A stretch of 64,000 bases of DNA from Bimastos eiseni (taxonomy: Eukaryota > Annelida > Clitellata > Crassiclitellata > Lumbricidae). The notes under the pieces are model-generated. The model made no database searches. It worked only from the letters and a program-made list of their open reading frames with translations, and had not been told where the DNA came from. Shown one piece after another: positions 61,253 to 64,000 of this stretch. Position 1 is the stretch's first letter; each line of letters starts with the position of its first letter. The stretch covers positions 14,923,459 through 14,987,458 of the forward strand of contig OY365815.1 of assembly GCA_959347315.1 (NCBI GenBank), in the 5' to 3' direction. Made by a program: the position numbers and the translations under genes.

Positions 61253-63385
61253 CATCTAGCTGGCATTCCTCTTACAGGCATTTCTTTGGATTCATCTAGC
61301 TGGCATTCCTCTAAAAGGCATCTCTTTGGATTCATCTAGCTGGCATTCCTCTAAAAGGCATTTCTTTGGATTCATCTAGCTGGCATTCCTCCAAAAGGCA
61401 TTTCTTTGGATTCATCTAGCTGGCATTCCTCTTGCAGGCATTTCTTTGGATTCATCTAGCTGGCATTCCTCTTGCAGGCATTTCTTTGGATTCATCTAGC
61501 TGGCATTCTTCCAGCTGGCATTGCGCTAGCTGGCATTCTTCTTGTTCGCATTCCTCTTGCAGGCATTCCTTTGGATTTATCGAGCAGGCATTCCTCTTGC
61601 CGGCATTCCTCTTGCAGGCATTCCTCTTGCAGGCATTCCCTAGGATTCATCTAGCTGGCATTCCTCTTGCTGGCATTCCCTTTGATGGCATTCTTCTAGC
61701 TGGCATTCCTCTTCCAGGCATTCCTTTGGATTTATCTAGTTGGCATTCCTTAAAAAAGGCATTTATTTGGATTCATCTAGCTGGCATTCCTCTTGCCGGC
61801 ATTCCCTTGGATTCTTCTAGCTGGCATTCCTCTTGCTGGTATTCCTCCAGCTGGCATTCCTCTAGCTGGCATTCTTCTTGCTCGCATTCCTCTTGCAGGC
61901 ATTCCTTTGGATTCATCTAGCTGGCATTCCTCTTGCCGGCATTCCTCTTGCAGGCATTCCCATGGATTCATCTAGCTGGCATTCCTTCAGCTGGCATTGC
62001 GCTAGCTGGCATTCTTCTTGTTCGCATTCCTCTTGCAGACATTCCTTTGGATTTATCGAGCAGGCATTCCTCTTGCCGGCATTCCTCTTGCCGGCATTCC
62101 TCTTGCAGGCATTCCCTAGGATTCATCTAGCTGGCATTCCTCTTGCTGGCATTCCCTTTGATGGCATTCTTCTAGCTGGCATTCCTCTTCCAGGCATTCC
62201 TTTGGATTTATCTAGTTGGCATTCCTTAAAAAAGGCATTTATTTGGATTCATCTAGCTGGCATTCCTCTTGCCGGCATTCCCTTGGATTCATCTAGCTGG
62301 CATTCCTCTTGCTGGCATTCCCTTTGCTGGCATTCTTCTAGCTGGCATTCCTCTTGCTGGTATTCCTCCAGCTGGCATTCCTCTAGCTGGCATTCTTCTT
62401 GCTCGCATTCCTCTTGCAGGCATTTCTTTGGATTCATCTAGCTGGCATTCCTCTTGCAGGCATTTCTTTGGATTCATCTAGCTGGCATTCCTCTTGCAGG
62501 CATTTCTTTGGATTCATCTAGCTGGCATTCCTCTAAAAGGCATTTCTTTGGATTTATCTAGCTGGCATTCCTCTAAAAGGCATATCTTTGGATTCATCTA
62601 GCTGGCATTCCTCTAAAAGGCATTTCTTTGGATTCATCTAGCTGGCATTCCTCTTGCCGGCATTCCCTTGGATTCATCTAGCTGGCATTCTTCCTGCTGG
62701 CTTTCATCGAGCAGGCATTCCTCTTGCCGGCATTCCTCTTAAAGGCATTCCCTTGGATTCATCTAGCTGGCATTCCTCTTGCTGGCATTCCCTTTGCGGG
62801 CATTCTTCTAGCTGGCATTCCTCTTGCTGGTATTCCTTCAGCTGGCATTCCTCTAGCTGGCATTCTTCTTGCTCGCATTCTTCTTGCAGGCATTCCTTTG
62901 GATTTATCGAGCAAGCATTCCTCTGGCTGGCATTCCCTTTGCTGGCATTCTTGTAGCTGGCATTCCTCTTGCTGGTATTCCTCTAGCTGGCATTCCTCTA
63001 GCTGGCATTCCTCTTGCAGGCATTCCTTTGGATTCATCTAGCTGGCTTTCCTCTGGCTGGCATTCCTCTTGCAGGCATTCCCTTGGATTCATCTAGCTGG
63101 CATTCCCTTTGCTGGCATTCTTCTAGCTGGCATTCCTCTTGCTGGTATTCCTGTAGCTGGCATTCCTCTTGGTGTTATTCCTCTAGCAGGCATTCCTCTT
63201 GCCGGCATTCCTCTTGCAGGCATTCCCTTAGATTCCTCTAGCTGGCATTCCTCTAGCTGGCATTCCTCTGGCTGGCATTCTTCTAGCTGGTATTTCTCTT
63301 GCTGGTATTCCTCTAGCTGGCATTCCTCTGGCTGGCATTCTTTTTGCTGGCATTCCACTGCTGGCATTTCTCTAACTGGCATTCT
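61253..63385. repeat. 2.1-kb satellite-like array, 15-bp basic unit with higher-order structure
   Basis: Built from GGCATTCCTCTAGCT (15 bp) and a 25-bp variant GGCATTTCTTTGGATTCATC plus TAGCT. The left end (61253-61500) is a regular 40-bp 15+25 array; the middle has a block near 61521-61815 repeated at 61997-62291 with a 476-bp offset; the right end (62900-63385) is mostly 15-mers. Open frames (LAGIP on plus, GMPAR on minus) follow from the multiple-of-five period. Confidence 0.96.
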
Positions 63386-63539
63386 TTAAACATGGATAAA
63401 TAAAAAGAGTCTTTGGTGAACGATATAATCCAGTGTGATGATGATGAGTTCTCTGCCCAAAGGAAGGTCCATTGGTTTTTATGGACAATGGAGATGAGAT
63501 GAATATTTAGTAATGTGGTTTCCCATTGCCATACTTACA

Positions 63540-63665
63540 GACAATCATGGGTGAGCAACTTGTCCAGGGTTGTTATATACCCAATGGCTTGAAGCAGATT
63601 CGAAGCTGCGACCCTCCAGTTACAAGGCACAGACCATGCCGCTAAACCACCACATCCCTTATCCA
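63540..63665 (-). mobile_element. tRNA-derived SINE (family 3)
   Basis: Reverse complement has GGGATGTGGTGGTTTAGCGG then CATGG at the A-box side and GGGTCGCAGCTTCGAATC at the B-box side, followed by CATTGGGTATATAACAACCC. Head spacing matches a tRNA-derived promoter. Confidence 0.6.
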
Positions 63666-64000
63666 GCATATTAGTTCGCATCTCCAAGGACCTCCATAGT
63701 CCATACATCATCATTTCATTATGCCAGGAACTTGAAAAACACAATGCATCCGGGATAGAGATGCGGCTATTGACGAGGAAGTTATTTCCTGTAACCTGAC
63801 CTCGTTCGTGACCAATCATCGTCAGAGGAAATCAGAGCGGTCATGATCCATGGATAAAATGAGGTAGGCGATACTTTGCTAACGGACGCTATTGCAGAGG
63901 CTGATCATAGATGCTATGAAATGCACAAGACACAATCTCCCAAAGATCTGATTACACTTCCAGATAAGCAACTTCTCCTTCATCAAGCTGGTCATGGTCA

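Larger units (their letters stand above)
59443..64000. other. Sequence upstream of the first visible rabphilin exon
   Basis: Presumed first intron. No exon encoding the conserved rabphilin N-terminus was found. It consists mainly of three tandem arrays (59571-59728, 60911-61214, 61253-63385), a dispersed-repeat relic (59845-59930) and a SINE (63540-63665). Confidence 0.65.

Noticed and set aside
60759..61299. LWCIV / MHHNTIH repeat proteins
   Set aside because: Open in both strands because of the 15-bp tandem repeat.
61432..63389. LAGIP-repeat and GMPAR-repeat proteins up to 187 residues
   Set aside because: The array period is a multiple of 5 bp with many 15-bp units, so frames stay open in several registers on both strands; no signal peptide, start context or codon bias. 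Treated as satellite DNA.

Overview
This is animal nuclear DNA, almost certainly from an invertebrate. It holds parts of two multi-exon genes that converge (tail to tail). Their exons have canonical GT/AG borders, introns run from 0.3 kb to more than 9 kb, and the rest is full of microsatellites, minisatellites, tRNA-derived SINEs, non-LTR retrotransposon ends and small DNA transposons. There is no bacterial, viral or organellar signature. I cannot name the phylum from sequence alone.

Plus strand, 4031-23205: fifteen consecutive exons, joined in frame by their splice phases, encode the C-terminal 819 residues of a type I membrane protein of the immunoglobulin superfamily. Visible in order are half an Ig domain, three complete Ig domains with their cysteines, one Ig-like domain lacking both disulfide cysteines, an FN3 domain of the W-x-PG-[YF]-DGG type, a cysteine-containing membrane-proximal (second FN3-like) domain, a transmembrane helix with a basic stop-transfer, and a Ser/Asn-rich tail ending in Val-Ile-Val. 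The layout fits the nephrin / IGSF9 (turtle) class of neuronal or epithelial adhesion receptors. The 5' part lies outside the window. A polyadenylation signal is at 23445.

Minus strand, 59442-28117: fourteen consecutive exons encode 623 residues of a rabphilin-3A orthologue, from the Rab-binding helix through the double zinc finger, the SGAWF element, a Ser/Glu-rich linker, C2A and C2B to the stop codon. Only the first coding exon or exons are missing. Every intron phase agrees. Rabphilin binds Rab3/Rab27-GTP on secretory vesicles and, through calcium-binding C2 domains, membranes and SNAREs.

23.5-28.1 kb is the intergenic interval between the two 3' ends; it holds a TIR transposon with possible TA target sites and a small inverted-repeat MITE. 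The rabphilin introns carry the extreme repeats: a perfect (CAGA)202 tract (53.0-53.8 kb), a (CA)114 tract (34.3-34.5 kb), pyrimidine tracts at 40.7-41.2 and 55.5-56.0 kb, and (CATC)n and (GGAT)n fields. At 60.9-63.4 kb, upstream of the last exon seen, two arrays with the same 15-bp period sit side by side, the second with a 476-bp higher-order duplication. A 200-bp assembly gap is at 41703-41902.

The most informative repeat results are a complete non-autonomous hAT element with an 8-bp target duplication (17191-17979), a tRNA-derived SINE whose 3' tail matches the tail of a LINE in the same window (a SINE/LINE partner pair), and a 28-bp copy of an Ig exon inside the next intron. I found no novel enzymatic or defence system; the interest is in the repeats and in the details of the two genes.
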